The notes: generated by a model from the letters alone, not told the origin. A stretch of 64,000 bases of DNA from a bacterium (GCA_021799485.1 JAJZAK010000005.1:1-64000), one strand, 5' to 3'; numbered from the stretch's first letter, positions 48,493 to 58,214 are shown. Translations and numbers: made by a program.

Positions 48493-48714
48493 ATGGCGGA
48501 AAAAGTTCGCGAGATCGGCGTCAAGCGCGACGCGGGCTATCTTTATTACATCGACAAGCAGGGCGACATCGCGCGCGCCAAGATGGCCCGCGGCGGCCGT
48601 TCCGGCGGGCGGCCTGAAAAGGTGGCGAAGCTGGGTTTGCGCAAGGAGCTGGGTTTTCTTTACTATGTCGACAAGAAGGGCGATGTTTCCCGCACCCGCA
48701 TGGCCGGCGCGTAG
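48493..48714 (+). CDS. Small protein with two tandem repeats of about 33 residues
   Basis: 73 residues from ATG 48493. The two halves align: 'GVKRDAGYLYYIDKQGDIAR' and 'GLRKELGFLYYVDKKGDVSR', each ending in a Lys/Arg-Met stretch. The repeat core is G-[YF]-LYY-[IV]-DK-x-GD-[IV]. It is basic, soluble and of unknown function; the motif could be a small beta-hairpin. An earlier start at 48412 adds unrelated residues and is less likely. GGAGG at 48477-48481 is a possible ribosome site. Confidence 0.65.
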   Translation: MAEKVREIGVKRDAGYLYYIDKQGDIARAKMARGGRSGGRPEKVAKLGLRKELGFLYYVDKKGDVSRTRMAGA

Positions 48715-49153
48715 CCCCCGTTCCATTCCAGCGGCAAAGAAAACGTCGAAAGCTTCTTCGATCAAGCCGGGGGGCTTTTATCGTGGAAGGATCCCGCTCG
48801 CTTTGTTCGCGCGGCGGGCGGCGGTCGCCGCCCTTGCTTATTTGGCCGGAGTCCGGTCGGAGGATCCGGAAAACGATCCGGCGCTCCGGGAATTGACGCG
48901 CGCGCTCTACGGGGAGATACTCCCGGCCCTGGAACGCTACGGCAGATCGCGGGTGTTCCTTGCCGGCGAGGAGAGGCTTTTCCGCAAGCCGCTGGGCGCC
49001 GCCGCCGGAAGGGAGCGCTCGGCGGCGAGCCTCGCCTCCGCCCGTTTCGCCGCGAGAGCGTCCCGTCTTTGCGGAGCAAGAACGCCCCTCCTCGATCGCA
49101 TGCTGCGTCTCTGCCGGAAATGGGAGGCCGCACGGAGAAGGCGCCGTGGTTGA
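48665..49153 (+). CDS. Hypothetical protein upstream of the FolD-like gene
   Basis: Up to 162 residues; starts at ATG 48665 or 48683 both overlap the repeat-protein gene. The likely folded part begins near 'GGFYRGRIPLALFARRAA' and is helical and Arg/Ala-rich, ending 'RMLRLCRKWEAARRRRRG'. The stop overlaps the FolD-like start by 8 bases, which is the best evidence for a real gene. I recognise no family, and codon bias alone could keep such a frame open at this GC content. Confidence 0.4.
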   Translation: MSTRRAMFPAPAWPARSPRSIPAAKKTSKASSIKPGGFYRGRIPLALFARRAAVAALAYLAGVRSEDPENDPALRELTRALYGEILPALERYGRSRVFLAGEERLFRKPLGAAAGRERSAASLASARFAARASRLCGARTPLLDRMLRLCRKWEAARRRRRG

Positions 49154-50024
49154 TAAAATCGAGGTCGCCCGCGCGCTTTCGCGCGCCTTGGCCGTCGATC
49201 TTTTGACGCGAATCCGAAAGGGGGCGGAACATTTGAAGGAGCCGCCCGTGCTGGCGGTCGTCCGGAGTTCGGGAGACGCCGCGGCCTCCTACGCGGCGAG
49301 CCGCGAAAAGTCGGCCCGCGAGGCCGGGATCCGCGTCGTGTCCCGCGAGTTCCCCGAGGGCGGCGGCGCCGACGCGGCCGGGCGTTTTCTCCGGGAGCTG
49401 TCGGCGGATCCCGGGATCGACGCCGTTCTTGTCGAGACTCCCCTGGCCGCCGGGATCGACGAGTCAAAATTGCGATCGGCGCTCGATCCCGCCAAGGACG
49501 CGGAGGGACTTTCTCCCGCCAATTACGGCCGCCTTTTCTCGGCCCGGAGCTGGGCCGAGGTCGAGGAAGGCGCCTTCCCCGCGCCGCCCACGGCGCTTTC
49601 CATCGCGGCCCTGGCGCGCGCCTGCGGCGTCGGGATCAAGGGGCTCTCGGCCCTGGTCGTCGGGCGATCGAACTCCGTGGGCAAGCCCGCCGCGCGGCTT
49701 TTAAGCCTGCTGGACGCGACGGTGACCTTGGCGCACTCCAAGACGCGCGATCTGCCTCTTCTGTGCTCGAGAGCCGAACTCCTGGTCGCCTGCGTCGGCA
49801 GGCCCGAATGCATCGAGGCCGCCTGGGTGAAAAAAGGAGCCGTCGTCATCGACGCCGGAGTCCACGCCGCGGGAGCGAGGCTCGTGGGCGATGTCCAGGC
49901 CTCGGCCGCGGACAGGGCGGCCTTCATGACTCCCGTTCCCGGGGGCGTCGGCCCGCTCACGACGGCCTATCTTCTCAACAATGTCCTGAGGCTGGCGAGG
50001 GGAAGGGACCGGTCCGCCGCGTAA
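49146..50024 (+). CDS. FolD-like methylene-THF dehydrogenase/cyclohydrolase homologue with altered active site
   Basis: 292 residues from GTG 49146. The NAD(P) half is normal: 'ALVVGRSNSVGKPAARLL', 'GAVVIDAGVH' and the FolD signature 'TPVPGGVGPLTTAYLL'. The catalytic half is altered. The YxxxK motif is 'YAASR' (Lys to Arg), the Gln of the LVQLP motif is Glu ('LVETPL'), and the Asp of KDVDG is Glu ('KDAEG'). FolD normally interconverts 5,10-methylene- and 10-formyl-THF. Activity here is uncertain. It is preceded by an overlapping hypothetical gene. Confidence 0.8.
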   Translation: MVDKIEVARALSRALAVDLLTRIRKGAEHLKEPPVLAVVRSSGDAAASYAASREKSAREAGIRVVSREFPEGGGADAAGRFLRELSADPGIDAVLVETPLAAGIDESKLRSALDPAKDAEGLSPANYGRLFSARSWAEVEEGAFPAPPTALSIAALARACGVGIKGLSALVVGRSNSVGKPAARLLSLLDATVTLAHSKTRDLPLLCSRAELLVACVGRPECIEAAWVKKGAVVIDAGVHAAGARLVGDVQASAADRAAFMTPVPGGVGPLTTAYLLNNVLRLARGRDRSAA

Positions 50025-50031
50025 ATTTGAA

Positions 50032-50040
50032 TGGTATAAT
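50032..50040 (+). promoter_or_regulatory. Extended -10 promoter of htpX
   Basis: TGGTATAAT at 50032-50040 is an extended -10 element (TGN plus a perfect TATAAT). No -35 is needed for this class and none is evident. The leader of about 20 bases carries AAGGAGG at 50051-50057. Confidence 0.6.
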
Positions 50041-50067
50041 AGGAACAAATAAGGAGGAAAACTTTAC

Positions 50068-50976
50068 ATGAAACGGATCATCCTGTTCGTCGCGGTCAAC
50101 CTGCTCGTCATCCTTGTCGTTTCGCTTCTCGTCAATCTCCTGGGAATACGGCCGTATCTCAACGCCCGGGGCGTCGACTACGTGGCGCTTCTCGAGTTCT
50201 GCGCCCTCTTCGGTTTCGCCGGATCGCTGATCTCGCTGTCGATGTCCCGCTGGACGGCCAAGATGATGATGCGGGTGGAGCTCATCAACCCCGATCATCC
50301 CCAAGGCGCGGCGGAATCGCGCATCGTGGAGATGGTGCGCAACCTCGTCCGGAAAGCGGAGCTCCCGGCCCTGCCGGAAATCGGCGTCTACGAGAGTCCG
50401 GAGATCAACGCCTTCGCCACGGGACCGTCGAAGAGGCGCGCGCTGCTCGCGATCTCCTCGGGACTCCTCAACGCGATGGACGACGACGCCGTGGAGGGCG
50501 TGATCGGACACGAGCTTTCCCACGTCGCCAACGGCGACATGGTCACGATGACGTTGCTGCAGGGCGTCGTCAATACGTTCGTCATGTTTCTCTCGTACGT
50601 GATCGCCTTCGCGATCGATAACGCCATGAGAAGCCGCGACAGCGAGGAGCGCGGCGGGGGGCTCGGCTATTTTTCGCAGATGATCCTCATTTGGGTTTTG
50701 GAGTCGGCGCTTATGTTTCTCGCATCGCCGATCATCTACGCCTATTCGCGCTGGAGGGAGTACCGCGCGGACGCGGGCTCGGCGCGCCTGACCGCGCGGG
50801 AGACGATGATTCATGCCCTTGAGTCCCTGAAACGGGCGACTCAGGTCGAGGACAATCGTGCTCCAGCGCTCTCCTCTTTCAAGATCAACGGCCGCGGCCA
50901 CGGGTTGATGGCCCTCCTTTTCTCGACCCATCCTCCGATCGACGCCCGCATCGAGGCGTTGAGGAATCTCCATTAA
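50068..50976 (+). CDS. htpX: HtpX-type membrane zinc metalloprotease
   Basis: A 302-residue M48 protease. Two N-terminal spans (about residues 4-22 and 33-52) precede the zinc motif 'VIGHELSHVANGD' near residue 144. Two more spans follow, then 'YREYRADAGSARLT' with the third ligand region near residue 230. The substrate cavity marker 'ESPEINAFATG' is present as 'VYESPEINAFATG'. HtpX degrades misfolded inner-membrane proteins under stress. AAGGAGG lies upstream with good spacing. Confidence 0.95.
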   Translation: MKRIILFVAVNLLVILVVSLLVNLLGIRPYLNARGVDYVALLEFCALFGFAGSLISLSMSRWTAKMMMRVELINPDHPQGAAESRIVEMVRNLVRKAELPALPEIGVYESPEINAFATGPSKRRALLAISSGLLNAMDDDAVEGVIGHELSHVANGDMVTMTLLQGVVNTFVMFLSYVIAFAIDNAMRSRDSEERGGGLGYFSQMILIWVLESALMFLASPIIYAYSRWREYRADAGSARLTARETMIHALESLKRATQVEDNRAPALSSFKINGRGHGLMALLFSTHPPIDARIEALRNLH

Positions 50977-51010
50977 AAAGACCGCAAGGACCGCGCCGAG
51001 CGCCCAGGCG

Positions 51011-52612
51011 ATGCCTCCGATCCCAGCCGCTCAACCGCCGGCGTCTCCGGGGCCGGAGCTCAAGCCCTCCCACGCCCGCTTGCGCGAGCTGACATCGAAG
51101 GCGCTGGATGGAGGAGGGCCCGACAAGGTCAAGGCTCAAAAGGCCAAGGGCAAGCTTACCGCCCGGGAGAGGATCGCCTACCTCCTCGACGAGGGGACGT
51201 TTCAGGAGCTTGACCTGCTGGTCACGAGCCGCGCCACGGCCTTCGGCATGCGCGACAAGCGCGCCCTGGGCGACGGCGTGATCGCGGGCTTCGGCCAGAT
51301 CAACGGACGCGAGATCGGCGTCTATTCCCAGGATTTCACGGTGCTGGGCGGCTCCCTCGGCCTCGCTCATGCCAAGAAGATCGCGAAGATCATGGATTTG
51401 GCCTACGAGGCCCGCGTCCCGGTCATCGGCCTCCTCGATTCCGGAGGCGCGCGCATCCAGGAGGGCGTGGATTCCCTGGACGGCTACGCGGAGATTTTCG
51501 CCCGCAACGTCAAGAGCTCGGGCGTCATCCCCCAGATTTCCGTCATCCTGGGGCCCTGCGCCGGCGGGGCCGTCTATTCGCCGGCGCTGACGGACTTCAT
51601 CTTCATGGTCGAGGGGACGAGCCATATGTTCGTGACCGGCCCCGACGTCGTCAAGGCGGCGACGGGGGAGGAGGTTTCCTTCGAGGATCTCGGGGGCTCC
51701 GGCTCCCACGCCGCGACCTCCGGCGTCTGCCACTTCGTCGCGAAGTCCGAGCCGGACTGCTTCCGCCAGGTTCGCGAGCTTCTCAGCTACATTCCGCAGA
51801 ACCGTTGGGAGCGCCCCGTGCGCATCGCCAACCCCGACCCGATCCGGAGGGGGACCGCGCGCCTCGAGATGCTCTGCGAGCTCGATCCCCGCCGGCCCTA
51901 CCGCATCCAGCACGTCATCTGGCAGTTGGCCGACGAGCACAAGTTCTTCGAGGTTCAAAACGGCTTCGCCAAGAACGTCGTCATCGGCTTCGTGCGCCTG
52001 GGAGGGGAGGTCGCGGGCGTCATCGCCAACAACCCCGCGCACTTGGCGGGGGCCCTGGATATCGACGCCGCGGACAAGGCCGCGCGCTTCATCCGCTTCT
52101 TGAACGCTTTTAACATTCCGATCGTGACCTTGGTCGACGTTCCGGGCTATCTGCCGGGAGTCGAGCAGGAGCACGGGGGGATCATCCGCCACGGCGCCAA
52201 GCTCCTTCACGCCTACGCGGAGGCGACCGTCCCCAAGATCGCGGTCGTGCTCCGGAAGGCCTACGGCGGCGCCTACATCGCCATGAGCTCCAAGCGCCTA
52301 GGCTCCGACTTCAATTTCGCGCTTCCCTCGGCCGAGATCGCGGTGATGGGCCCCAAGGGCGCGATCGAAATCCTTTATTCGCGCGAACTGGAGAAGGCCC
52401 CCGGCGACGAGGAGCGCGCCAAGCTGCGCGAGCGCCTCGCCGCCGAATATGCCGCGACCTTCGCGTCCCCGTACCAGACGGCCTCGACGGGGTCCTTGGA
52501 CGAGGTCGTCGAGCCCTCCGAACTGCGCTTCAAGATCATTCGAGCGCTGCGCTTTCTGCGGGACAAGCGCGTTCCGGGACGGCACGAAAACCGAGGCAAC
52601 ATCCCCCTGTGA
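51011..52612 (+). CDS. Acyl-CoA carboxylase carboxyltransferase (beta) subunit, PccB/MmdA type
   Basis: A 533-residue protein with two crotonase-like carboxyltransferase halves. Characteristic stretches are 'KLTARERIAYLLDEGTFQEL', 'GVYSQDFTVLGGSLG', 'CAGGAVYSPALTDF', 'DVPGYLPGVEQEHGGIIRHG' and 'AYGGAYIAMSSKRLG'. It transfers a carboxyl group from biotin to (or from) propionyl-CoA or a related acyl-CoA. No biotin carrier or other subunit is in the window, so whether it works as a carboxylase or a Na+-pumping decarboxylase cannot be said. Confidence 0.93.
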   Translation: MPPIPAAQPPASPGPELKPSHARLRELTSKALDGGGPDKVKAQKAKGKLTARERIAYLLDEGTFQELDLLVTSRATAFGMRDKRALGDGVIAGFGQINGREIGVYSQDFTVLGGSLGLAHAKKIAKIMDLAYEARVPVIGLLDSGGARIQEGVDSLDGYAEIFARNVKSSGVIPQISVILGPCAGGAVYSPALTDFIFMVEGTSHMFVTGPDVVKAATGEEVSFEDLGGSGSHAATSGVCHFVAKSEPDCFRQVRELLSYIPQNRWERPVRIANPDPIRRGTARLEMLCELDPRRPYRIQHVIWQLADEHKFFEVQNGFAKNVVIGFVRLGGEVAGVIANNPAHLAGALDIDAADKAARFIRFLNAFNIPIVTLVDVPGYLPGVEQEHGGIIRHGAKLLHAYAEATVPKIAVVLRKAYGGAYIAMSSKRLGSDFNFALPSAEIAVMGPKGAIEILYSRELEKAPGDEERAKLRERLAAEYAATFASPYQTASTGSLDEVVEPSELRFKIIRALRFLRDKRVPGRHENRGNIPL

Positions 52613-52627
52613 GGCTTGCGCGATAGC

Positions 52628-53314
52628 ATGAAGGCCCAAGTCCTCGTCGTCGAAGATCAGGAGCCCACGGCCGAGCTCATCAAGGGGGTGCTCGTCGAGG
52701 AAGGCTGCGAGGTCCAGACGGCCGACACCCTTGAGAAGGCGCGCGAAAAACTGCGCCGGACGCCGCCCGAGATCGTGATCCTGGACAGAAAGCTTCCGGA
52801 CGGCGACGGGGTCGAGCTCTGCGCGGAGCTGCGCCGCGACTCCAAGCTTGCCGCCTTGCCCATCCTGATGCTCACGGCCAAGAAGGCCGTCGAGGAGAGA
52901 GTGGCGGGTCTGCGCGGCGGCGCGGACGACTACCTCGCCAAGCCCTTCAACCCGGAGGAGCTCGTGGCGCGCCTGGAGGCTCTTCTTCGCCGGGCGGGGA
53001 AGCGGGAGGCTCCGAAGGCGATCACGGCGGGGGATTTGAAGCTCGACGGGGAGTCCCGCCGGGCCTACGTCAAGTCGAAGGAGGTCCCGCTCTCCGGCAA
53101 GGAGTTCGACCTCCTGTGGTACCTTGCCTACCGCAAGGGCAAGGTTTTGACCCGGGATTTCCTCCTCCAGCACGTCTGGGGATATGAAGAAGGGCTGGAC
53201 CTCTCGACGAAGGTCGTGGACGTCACGGTCAGCCATTTGCGCGACAAGCTGGGCGCCTTCGCCGACAACGTCGTCGCCGTCCGCGGCTTCGGCTACCGCC
53301 TCGACTCCCGATAG
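52628..53314 (+). CDS. OmpR-family response regulator
   Basis: 228 residues from ATG 52628 (a TTG at 52616 is possible). The receiver domain has the acidic pair in 'VVEDQEP', the phospho-acceptor in '[11 protein letters not shown]' (Asp near residue 54), the conserved 'LTAKK' and 'DDYLAKPFN'. A winged-helix DNA-binding domain follows ('[20 protein letters not shown]', then 'VRGFGYRLD'). No kinase gene is adjacent; the PAS kinase at 36775 is one candidate partner, unproven. clpB follows after 16 bases. Confidence 0.93.
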   Translation: MKAQVLVVEDQEPTAELIKGVLVEEGCEVQTADTLEKAREKLRRTPPEIVILDRKLPDGDGVELCAELRRDSKLAALPILMLTAKKAVEERVAGLRGGADDYLAKPFNPEELVARLEALLRRAGKREAPKAITAGDLKLDGESRRAYVKSKEVPLSGKEFDLLWYLAYRKGKVLTRDFLLQHVWGYEEGLDLSTKVVDVTVSHLRDKLGAFADNVVAVRGFGYRLDSR

Positions 53315-53330
53315 CGAGCGATACCATCCT

Positions 53331-55970
53331 ATGAACGCAGATAAATTTACTCTCAAAGCCCAGGAGGCGATCGCCTCCTCCGAAAAGGCCGCCAGGGGGT
53401 TCGGCCATCAACAGCTCGAGCCCCTGCATCTTCTCGCGGCGCTGGCCTCCCAGGAAGGAGGCGTGGCGCCGGCTCTCCTTGAGAGGCTGGGGACGCCCGC
53501 GGGAGAGATCCTCATGGATGTGGATCGAGCCCTGCGCGCCTTGCCGAAGGTCGATGGCTCGCCCGATGTCTATCCCTCCAACGCTTTTAAGCACGCCGTC
53601 AACGAGGCGTCGCGCGAGGCCGCCCTTTTTAAGGATGAGTTCATTTCGACCGAGCACCTGCTGCTCTCGATTCTGCGCTTGAAAAATGACCCGGCCCATG
53701 CCCTTCTTGAAAAACGCGGCGTGACCCACGAGGCGGTTCTGGACGCCTTGAAAACCGTGCGCGGCTCCCAGCGGGTGACCGACGCTGAGCCCGAGGGAAA
53801 GTATCAGGCCCTCGAGAAATACGCGAGGGATCTGACCGGCCTCGCCCGTCGCGGGAAGGTGGACCCCGTGATCGGCCGTGACGCCGAGATGCGCCGCGTG
53901 ATCCAGGTGCTCTCGCGCCGCACGAAGAATAATCCCGTCCTCATCGGCGAGCCGGGCGTCGGCAAGACCGCGATCGTCGAGGGCATCGCCCAGAGAATCG
54001 TCTCCGGGGATGTCCCCGAGGGTTTGAAGTCCAAGCGCATCCTGGCCCTTGACCTGGGCGCCATGGTGGCGGGGGCTAAATACCGCGGCGAGTTCGAGGA
54101 CCGTCTGAAAGCCCTGCTAAAGGAGGTCGCCGCGTCGAACGGGGGGATCATTCTCTTTATCGACGAGCTCCACACGCTCGTGGGGGCGGGCGCGGCGGAA
54201 GGCGCCATGGACGCCTCCAACATGCTCAAACCCGCTCTTGCGCGCGGGGAGCTGCGAGCGATCGGCGCGACGACGCTCGACGAGTACCGCAAGCACATCG
54301 AGAAGGACGCGGCGCTGGAGCGCCGCTTCCAGCCCGTTTTCACCGGGGAGCCGTCCGTTGAGGACACGATCGCGATCCTGCGGGGCTTGAAAGAGCGCTA
54401 CGAGGTGCATCATGGGGTGCGCATCAAGGACGGGGCGATCGTCGCCGCCGCGACCCTTTCCCACCGCTACATCACGGACCGCTTCCTTCCGGACAAGGCG
54501 ATCGACCTCATCGATGAGGCGGCCTCGGGGCTTCGCATGGAGATCGACTCGATGCCATCCCCGATCGAGCAGTTGGAGCGCCGCATCACCCAGCTCCAGA
54601 TCGAGAAGCAGGCGCTCCTCAAGGAGGAGGACGCCGCATCGAAGGCCCGGCTTCAAGAGCTGGAAGGGACGCTCTCGGGACTGCGCGAGGAGTCGAACCG
54701 GCTGAAGCTGCGTTGGAAAGCGGAGAAGGACGCCATCATGAGGGTGCGCGATTTGAAGGCCCGCATCGACGAGCTCAGGACCGAGGAGGCCCAGGCCGAG
54801 CGGAGGGGGGATCTGGCCCGGGCGGCGGAGCTGCGCTACGGAGAAAGGCTCAATCTCGACAAGCAGCTTGAGAAGGCGAACAAGGAGTTGGACAAGAGCC
54901 AGGACCAGGGGCGCATGCTCAAGGAAGAGGTGGATGACGAGGACGTGGCGCGCATCGTCTCCAAATGGACCGGCATTCCCGTCTCCAAGATGCTCGCGAG
55001 CGAGTCCCAGAAGCTCGTGCGCATGGAGGATAATCTCCGCCGCCGGGTCGTGGGGCAGGAAGAAGCCTTGAAGCGCGTCTCCGACTGCATCCGAAGGAGC
55101 CGCGCGGGCATTTCGGATCCCAGGAGGCCCGTCGGAAGCTTTCTTTTTCTGGGGCCCACCGGGGTGGGGAAGACCGAGCTCGCGCGGGCGCTGGCGGAAT
55201 TTCTTTTCGACGACGAGCGGGCGATGGTGCGGCTCGACATGTCGGAATACATGGAGAAGCATTCCGTCGCGCGCTTGATCGGAGCTCCTCCGGGTTACGT
55301 GGGTTACGAGGAAGGAGGGCAACTCACGGAAGCCGTCCGCCGCAGGCCGTACGCGGTCGTTCTCTTCGACGAGATCGAGAAGGCCCATCCGGACGTCTTC
55401 AACGTCCTCCTGCAGATTTTGGACGACGGCCGGCTGACCGACGGGCAGGGGCGCGTCGTCGATTTTAAAAACGCCGTCCTCATCATGACCTCCAATATCG
55501 GCTCCTCCCTGATTCAGGAGCGCGCGGGAAAGGGGGATTTCGAGGAAGTCCGGTCCCAAGTGCGGCGCCTTCTCTCGGAGCATTTCCGCCCCGAGTTCTT
55601 AAATCGCGTCGACGAGATCGTGGTCTTCAATCCCCTGGACAAGGCCGAGATGGAGCGCATCCTCGACATCCAGGTCAATCGTCTCCAGGGAGTGCTCGCG
55701 GGCCGCGCCCTGACCCTCGCCCTGACTGAGAAGGCGAAAGCGAGGCTGCTCGAGGCGGGCTACGATCCCCAGTTCGGGGCGAGGCCTTTGAAGAGGGCGA
55801 TCCAGCAGATGATCCAGGATCCTCTGGCGCTCGCTCTTCTGGATGGTTCGATACCGGAAGGCGCCGTCGTCGAAGCCGACGTGGACAAAAAGACCGGCGG
55901 CATGGTCCTGCGTCCGGCGGCGCCGAACGCCGACGGCGCCCGCGGCCGCGCCAAGACGGCCAGGGCCTAG
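53331..55970 (+). CDS. clpB: ATP-dependent disaggregase ClpB
   Basis: 879 residues from ATG 53331. The N-terminal domain is repeated ('[20 protein letters not shown]' and '[14 protein letters not shown]'). AAA+ 1 has Walker A '[13 protein letters not shown]' near residue 205. The coiled-coil middle domain (about 405-530) is rich in Glu/Lys/Leu. AAA+ 2 has '[14 protein letters not shown]' near residue 608 and '[12 protein letters not shown]'. The middle domain marks ClpB rather than ClpA/ClpC. It rescues aggregated proteins with DnaK. It may be cotranscribed with the response regulator. Confidence 0.95.
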   Translation: MNADKFTLKAQEAIASSEKAARGFGHQQLEPLHLLAALASQEGGVAPALLERLGTPAGEILMDVDRALRALPKVDGSPDVYPSNAFKHAVNEASREAALFKDEFISTEHLLLSILRLKNDPAHALLEKRGVTHEAVLDALKTVRGSQRVTDAEPEGKYQALEKYARDLTGLARRGKVDPVIGRDAEMRRVIQVLSRRTKNNPVLIGEPGVGKTAIVEGIAQRIVSGDVPEGLKSKRILALDLGAMVAGAKYRGEFEDRLKALLKEVAASNGGIILFIDELHTLVGAGAAEGAMDASNMLKPALARGELRAIGATTLDEYRKHIEKDAALERRFQPVFTGEPSVEDTIAILRGLKERYEVHHGVRIKDGAIVAAATLSHRYITDRFLPDKAIDLIDEAASGLRMEIDSMPSPIEQLERRITQLQIEKQALLKEEDAASKARLQELEGTLSGLREESNRLKLRWKAEKDAIMRVRDLKARIDELRTEEAQAERRGDLARAAELRYGERLNLDKQLEKANKELDKSQDQGRMLKEEVDDEDVARIVSKWTGIPVSKMLASESQKLVRMEDNLRRRVVGQEEALKRVSDCIRRSRAGISDPRRPVGSFLFLGPTGVGKTELARALAEFLFDDERAMVRLDMSEYMEKHSVARLIGAPPGYVGYEEGGQLTEAVRRRPYAVVLFDEIEKAHPDVFNVLLQILDDGRLTDGQGRVVDFKNAVLIMTSNIGSSLIQERAGKGDFEEVRSQVRRLLSEHFRPEFLNRVDEIVVFNPLDKAEMERILDIQVNRLQGVLAGRALTLALTEKAKARLLEAGYDPQFGARPLKRAIQQMIQDPLALALLDGSIPEGAVVEADVDKKTGGMVLRPAAPNADGARGRAKTARA

Positions 55971-55972
55971 CG

Positions 55973-56042
55973 ACGGTGTCAGACTTTGACTTTTTGAGTT
56001 ATTCCCCGGCCTAAAAGTTAAAAAGCCAAAGTCTGACACCGT
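55973..56042. repeat. REP-like intergenic palindrome
   Basis: Inverted arms of 23 bases (55973-55995 and 56020-56042) with one mismatch and a 24-base loop. The outer sequence is GGTGTCAGACTTTG. It fills the gap between clpB and the convergent DUF192 gene. The shape and the GTGTCAGAC end recall REP elements mobilised by REP-associated tyrosine (RAYT) transposases; none is encoded here. It could also act as a bidirectional terminator, but no good T-run follows. Confidence 0.75.
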
Positions 56043-56052
56043 TCCCGTTCCT

Positions 56053-56544
56053 TTAAGTCCGCGGGATTGCGACCTTGAACTGAAGCCGCGAGCCCACGCC
56101 CAGGCCGTCGGCCGCCGCCTCCCCGGCCGGGATCTCGAGCACATACTGCCCGTAGCCGGAGGCGCGGGGGATGGCCCAGTCGGGGACGTCGGGACCCGGC
56201 GGCTCAAGCCCCGCCGCGATATGCGTCACCGCGCCCTTCGCGTCCAGAAAGACGATGTCGAGAGGCACGAGGGTGTTTTTCATCCAAAAGTCGAGCGTCG
56301 TTTCGCCGGGGAAGACAAACAGCATCCCGCGGCCGCGCGGCAGGGATTTCCGGAACATCAGCCCCTTCTCCCGCGAGGCCGGGTCGTCCGCGATCTCGGC
56401 CCGGATGATGCGGCCGGACGGCAAGGCGATGGCCGCTCCGGCATCGGCGGCCTGCTGAAACTGAGGGGAGGAGGGGGCGCCGCAGGCGGCGACGATGGCG
56501 ACGGAAAGCAAGGAAAGGCAATGGAAGGCCAAGGAAGGCTTCAT
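56053..56544 (-). CDS. DUF192 lipoprotein
   Basis: 163 residues from ATG 56544; a longer frame reaches into the upstream gene. The lipobox is 'IVAACG' (Cys near residue 21). The DUF192 core includes 'REKGLMFRKSLPRGRGMLFVF', of which 'GLMFR', 'WMKNT' and 'PLDIVFLD' are the family landmarks, and 'YVLEIPAGEA'. The family's role is unclear. The start overlaps the stop of the TIM-barrel gene by 4 bases, so they are coupled. Confidence 0.85.
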   Translation of the reverse strand: MKPSLAFHCLSLLSVAIVAACGAPSSPQFQQAADAGAAIALPSGRIIRAEIADDPASREKGLMFRKSLPRGRGMLFVFPGETTLDFWMKNTLVPLDIVFLDAKGAVTHIAAGLEPPGPDVPDWAIPRASGYGQYVLEIPAGEAAADGLGVGSRLQFKVAIPRT

Positions 56545-58160
56545 CGCTTCCCGCCGCCTTTCCTCAGATATTCCGTCACTCTCCTCGCCGCGTTCATCCA
56601 ATCTTTCGTGGTCCAGGGCCCGAGATTCCCGTGCAGGGCCCGGGCGATGTCATGGTAGAAGACGGCTCTGGCGCGCCCGTCCGCGTAGATCGTGTCGATC
56701 GCGAGCTTGAGCCTCCGGTAGAATTCCTCGGGGCCGTCGGGAGCATGCTGGTGGAGCCACCAATCGACGATGTCGCCCGGAGCCAGCTGAACGTCTTGGC
56801 GGCGAACGTAGGAGCGCCAATCCTTCATGATCTGGGCGTACTGAGCGTCGTTAGCCTCGTAGAGCATCACGGCGTCGATGTCCGCGCCGGCGTCGTTCAT
56901 CATGACGGGGTCCTGCCCGTGATGCCAGCCCTTATCCCATGAGAGGGTGAACGTCCAGAGGGGCTTGCGGGGCCCGACGGCCTTCTTGATGCGCCGGACA
57001 ATGCCCGCGACCTTGTGGGCCCGCCACCACTGCCAGGCGTCGATGAAGGCGGCGTCCCGGCGGGCGATCTTCTTGCGCGCGAACGCGAGGATCTTCTCGG
57101 AGCGCGTCATATGGGACCAGCCGGGCGGGGGTTTGAGGAAGGGCATGTCCCGATAGAATGCATCGGCCAGTTCGTAGCCTCCCAAGGCATTGCGGATATA
57201 GTCCAAGCCCAGGAAATCGACCTCGGGAAGCCCTCCGAAATCCTTGAGCCGCTTGATAAGATCCTCGACGCGATGGGGGTCGTCAAGCGAGATCGCCCGG
57301 GTGAGCGCCGGGTGTCCGCTGGAGACGTCGAGGGCGTATTCATAGCGGCGCAAGGCGCCCGGCCGTCCCATCGTGAGGTAGCATTGAACATAGATTCCAA
57401 ATTGCATGCCTCGGCGGTGGCACTCGCGCCCGACCGCCGGAAACAGGGAAACGTTGTCGTCGTTCCAAATTTCGCCTTTCTTTAATCCCGGGCTCTGGCC
57501 TCCCAGCACCCAAAACGCGTCGGCGCCGACGTATTGAGCCCAGTCGAGAAGGCCCGTCCAATTCTTGAAAGTCCCGTCCGGGGCGCGCACGCGCATATCC
57601 TTGAGGGGCTGGACGGACTCGAGCGTCAGGGCGACGAAGCCGGGCTTGAGCGGCTCGGGGCGGCGTCGCTGGATGCGGAAAGACCCGGCGCGCAGATCGG
57701 GCGCGAGATCGGGGCGTTTCTCGATGGCGAGGGTGTAGACGCCCTGGGGGGCGTTCCACGGGCAAGGCCAGGCGCCCGCCCAGCGTCCCGTCGACGCATC
57801 GTAGGAGAGCGGAAAGAGGCTCGTCTTGCCGATCGTGGCGACAACCCGCCCGTCCTTGAGGACGGAGAAGCTTGGGGGACGGCGGCGCAGGCTCGCGGCG
57901 GTCCCCGGAGAGCGCGTCGCGAGCGTCACGCGGACGAGGCCGTCGTGGCCGTAGAGAGAAGCGCCGGGTTCAAGGCGGATCCCGTATTCCCAGGCTCTCC
58001 AGAGCTTGGAAGCTCCCCACTGCGCCGCGTAGAGGGCGGCGGCCGCGAGCATCAGCCTTGAGAGAAGCTGGCGATCAAGCGATCGAGCGGCCAACGGCGC
58101 CTTCCTGGGGCGCCGGCGTGTGGGCATGAAGGGGGCCATCATATCAAATCGGCCGATCAT
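56541..58160 (-). CDS. Membrane-anchored TIM-barrel protein, putative glycoside hydrolase-like
   Basis: About 539 residues from ATG 58160 (ATG 58142 or 58127 also possible). A basic N-terminus and one span ('LMLAAAALYAAQWGASKLW') anchor it. An Ig-like domain (about residues 75-165) precedes a barrel of about 340 residues with 'MQFGIYVQCYLTMGRP', 'PEVDFLGLDYIRNALGG' and 'DAAFIDAWQWWRAHKVAGIV'. The pattern of acidic residues at strand ends suits a polysaccharide-acting enzyme, but I cannot name the family. It is coupled to the DUF192 lipoprotein. Confidence 0.55.
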   Translation of the reverse strand: MIGRFDMMAPFMPTRRRPRKAPLAARSLDRQLLSRLMLAAAALYAAQWGASKLWRAWEYGIRLEPGASLYGHDGLVRVTLATRSPGTAASLRRRPPSFSVLKDGRVVATIGKTSLFPLSYDASTGRWAGAWPCPWNAPQGVYTLAIEKRPDLAPDLRAGSFRIQRRRPEPLKPGFVALTLESVQPLKDMRVRAPDGTFKNWTGLLDWAQYVGADAFWVLGGQSPGLKKGEIWNDDNVSLFPAVGRECHRRGMQFGIYVQCYLTMGRPGALRRYEYALDVSSGHPALTRAISLDDPHRVEDLIKRLKDFGGLPEVDFLGLDYIRNALGGYELADAFYRDMPFLKPPPGWSHMTRSEKILAFARKKIARRDAAFIDAWQWWRAHKVAGIVRRIKKAVGPRKPLWTFTLSWDKGWHHGQDPVMMNDAGADIDAVMLYEANDAQYAQIMKDWRSYVRRQDVQLAPGDIVDWWLHQHAPDGPEEFYRRLKLAIDTIYADGRARAVFYHDIARALHGNLGPWTTKDWMNAARRVTEYLRKGGGKR

Positions 58161-58163
58161 TTT

Positions 58164-58172
58164 TGTTATACT
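58164..58172 (+). promoter_or_regulatory. Extended -10 promoter of the Lrp-type gene
   Basis: TGTTATACT at 58164-58172 has the TGN extension and a TATACT hexamer. The leader of about 36 bases contains AAGGAG at 58199-58204, 10 bases before ATG 58215. Confidence 0.5.
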
Positions 58173-58214
58173 CCCCAGGGCGTCTCGCGAAACCAAACAA
58201 GGAGCCAAGATCCC

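Noticed and set aside
54117-55583. A 488-codon frame opposite clpB
   Set aside because: It lies wholly inside clpB, whose AAA+ motifs are unmistakable, and has no recognisable domain.
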